NCBI GenBank assembly: GCA_902474645.1
Contig: CABRWN010000043.1
Location: 1-12,797, forward strand
DNA: 12,797 bases
Direction: 5' to 3'
From: an uncultured Collinsella sp.
Lineage (GTDB): Bacteria > Actinomycetota > Coriobacteriia > Coriobacteriales > Coriobacteriaceae
Shown here: positions 12,529-12,797 of the stretch, piece by piece
Position numbering within the stretch: position 1 is the stretch's first letter
Layout: every line of letters begins with the position of its first letter
Made by a program: the position numbers and the translations under genes
The notes under the pieces: model-generated
What the model was told of the DNA's origin: nothing
The model's database searches: none
What the model saw: the letters and a program-made list of their open reading frames with translations, nothing else

Positions 12529-12537
12529 TGCTATGAT
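12529..12537 (+). promoter_or_regulatory. Possible extended -10 promoter for the gene at 12575
   Basis: TGCTATGAT, identical to the element upstream of the diguanylate cyclase gene, stands about 38 bp before the GTG start. A weak -35-like TCGAAC lies 18 bp upstream at 12508-12513. Confidence 0.5.
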
Positions 12538-12574
12538 ATGAGGTCACCGAAGCTGCGTTAGGAGAGGAGAGACG

Positions 12575-12797
12575 GTGGCCGACCAGGACATCAAGATGCT
12601 CATCGAGCGCATTATGGCCGAGGCCCGGACCCATCAGTCTGCTCGCTTCTCAAACGAAGTCTATGCTGACGAGCCGATTCTCAAAACCGGTCGTCAGATG
12701 CAGAATTTCCTTCCCGACCAGTACCGCAAGATGCGCGAGATATCGCGCTGGCAGGATGACCCCAAAGGCGGCGCAGGTCGCTGGCTTTGGGGTCATC
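12575..12797 (+). CDS. N-terminal part of an unidentified protein (runs off the window)
   Basis: An open frame of 74 complete codons from a GTG, cut by the window end. AGGAGAGGAG lies a few bases upstream, a strong ribosome binding site, and TGCTATGAT precedes it as a likely promoter. The visible part is polar and has no signal peptide or membrane segment. It starts with a helix-like stretch (DIKMLIERIMAEART, about 4-18), then GRQMQNFLPDQYRKMREISR and a Gly/Trp-rich turn near 65-73. The layout faintly recalls the start of TerB-N-type proteins, but too little is visible to assign a family. Function not assigned. Confidence 0.7.
   Translation, partial: MADQDIKMLIERIMAEARTHQSARFSNEVYADEPILKTGRQMQNFLPDQYRKMREISRWQDDPKGGAGRWLWGH

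Noticed and set aside
1..12797. CRISPR arrays, tRNA or rRNA genes, insertion sequences, phage genes
   Set aside because: No regularly spaced repeats, no cloverleaf-like or rRNA-like stretches and no transposase or integrase motifs were seen on either strand.

Overview
The window is GC-rich, with long stretches of high-GC codon use, Shine-Dalgarno-led genes and several GTG starts. The gene content suggests an anaerobic gut actinobacterium of the Coriobacteriia, most likely Collinsella or a close relative. It combines a ferredoxin-fused electron-transfer flavoprotein with an FAD-linked 2-hydroxyacid dehydrogenase, Gram-positive surface proteins with a sortase-type signal, and simple transporters. 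The taxonomic call is inference from gene style, not a database match.

Left part (1-3538, all on the minus strand). A membrane diguanylate cyclase (27-1169) is followed, going right, by a KdgT-type 2-keto-3-deoxygluconate permease (1360-2382) and an overlapping azlC-azlD pair for branched-chain amino acid export (2533-3538). A strong inverted repeat at 1271-1310 probably ends kdgT transcription. A good extended -10 just after it could start the cyclase gene.

Middle (3665-8099). A plus-strand HD-domain hydrolase gene (3665-4477) runs tail-to-tail into a three-gene minus-strand operon (8099 down to 4474). The two convergent genes share one CTAG tetranucleotide as their stop codons. The operon encodes an LctD/GlcD-like FAD dehydrogenase, EtfB, and an EtfA with an N-terminal two-cluster ferredoxin domain. 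Its junctions are nearly gapless (2 nt and 0 nt). By analogy with Acetobacterium woodii LctBCD, it probably encodes an electron-bifurcating/confurcating lactate (or other 2-hydroxyacid) dehydrogenase coupled to NAD and ferredoxin.

Right part (8445-11651, plus strand). After a 345-nt stretch with no convincing gene comes a compact five-gene cluster for envelope proteins: a small acidic cytosolic-looking protein, a single-pass membrane-anchored beta-rich protein, a secreted beta-rich protein with WTI and WTV motifs resembling a WxL domain, a 93-aa protein with a LAQTG sortase-like signal, and a 476-aa secreted protein with CxxC motifs. The arrangement recalls the WxL/csc surface-complex operons of Firmicutes, but with diverged proteins. 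It is the most interesting part of the window.

The window ends with a DUF554 membrane protein gene (11770-12486) and the first 74 codons of an unidentified gene starting at 12575. Three of the likely promoters in the window share the extended -10 motif TGCTAyGAT.
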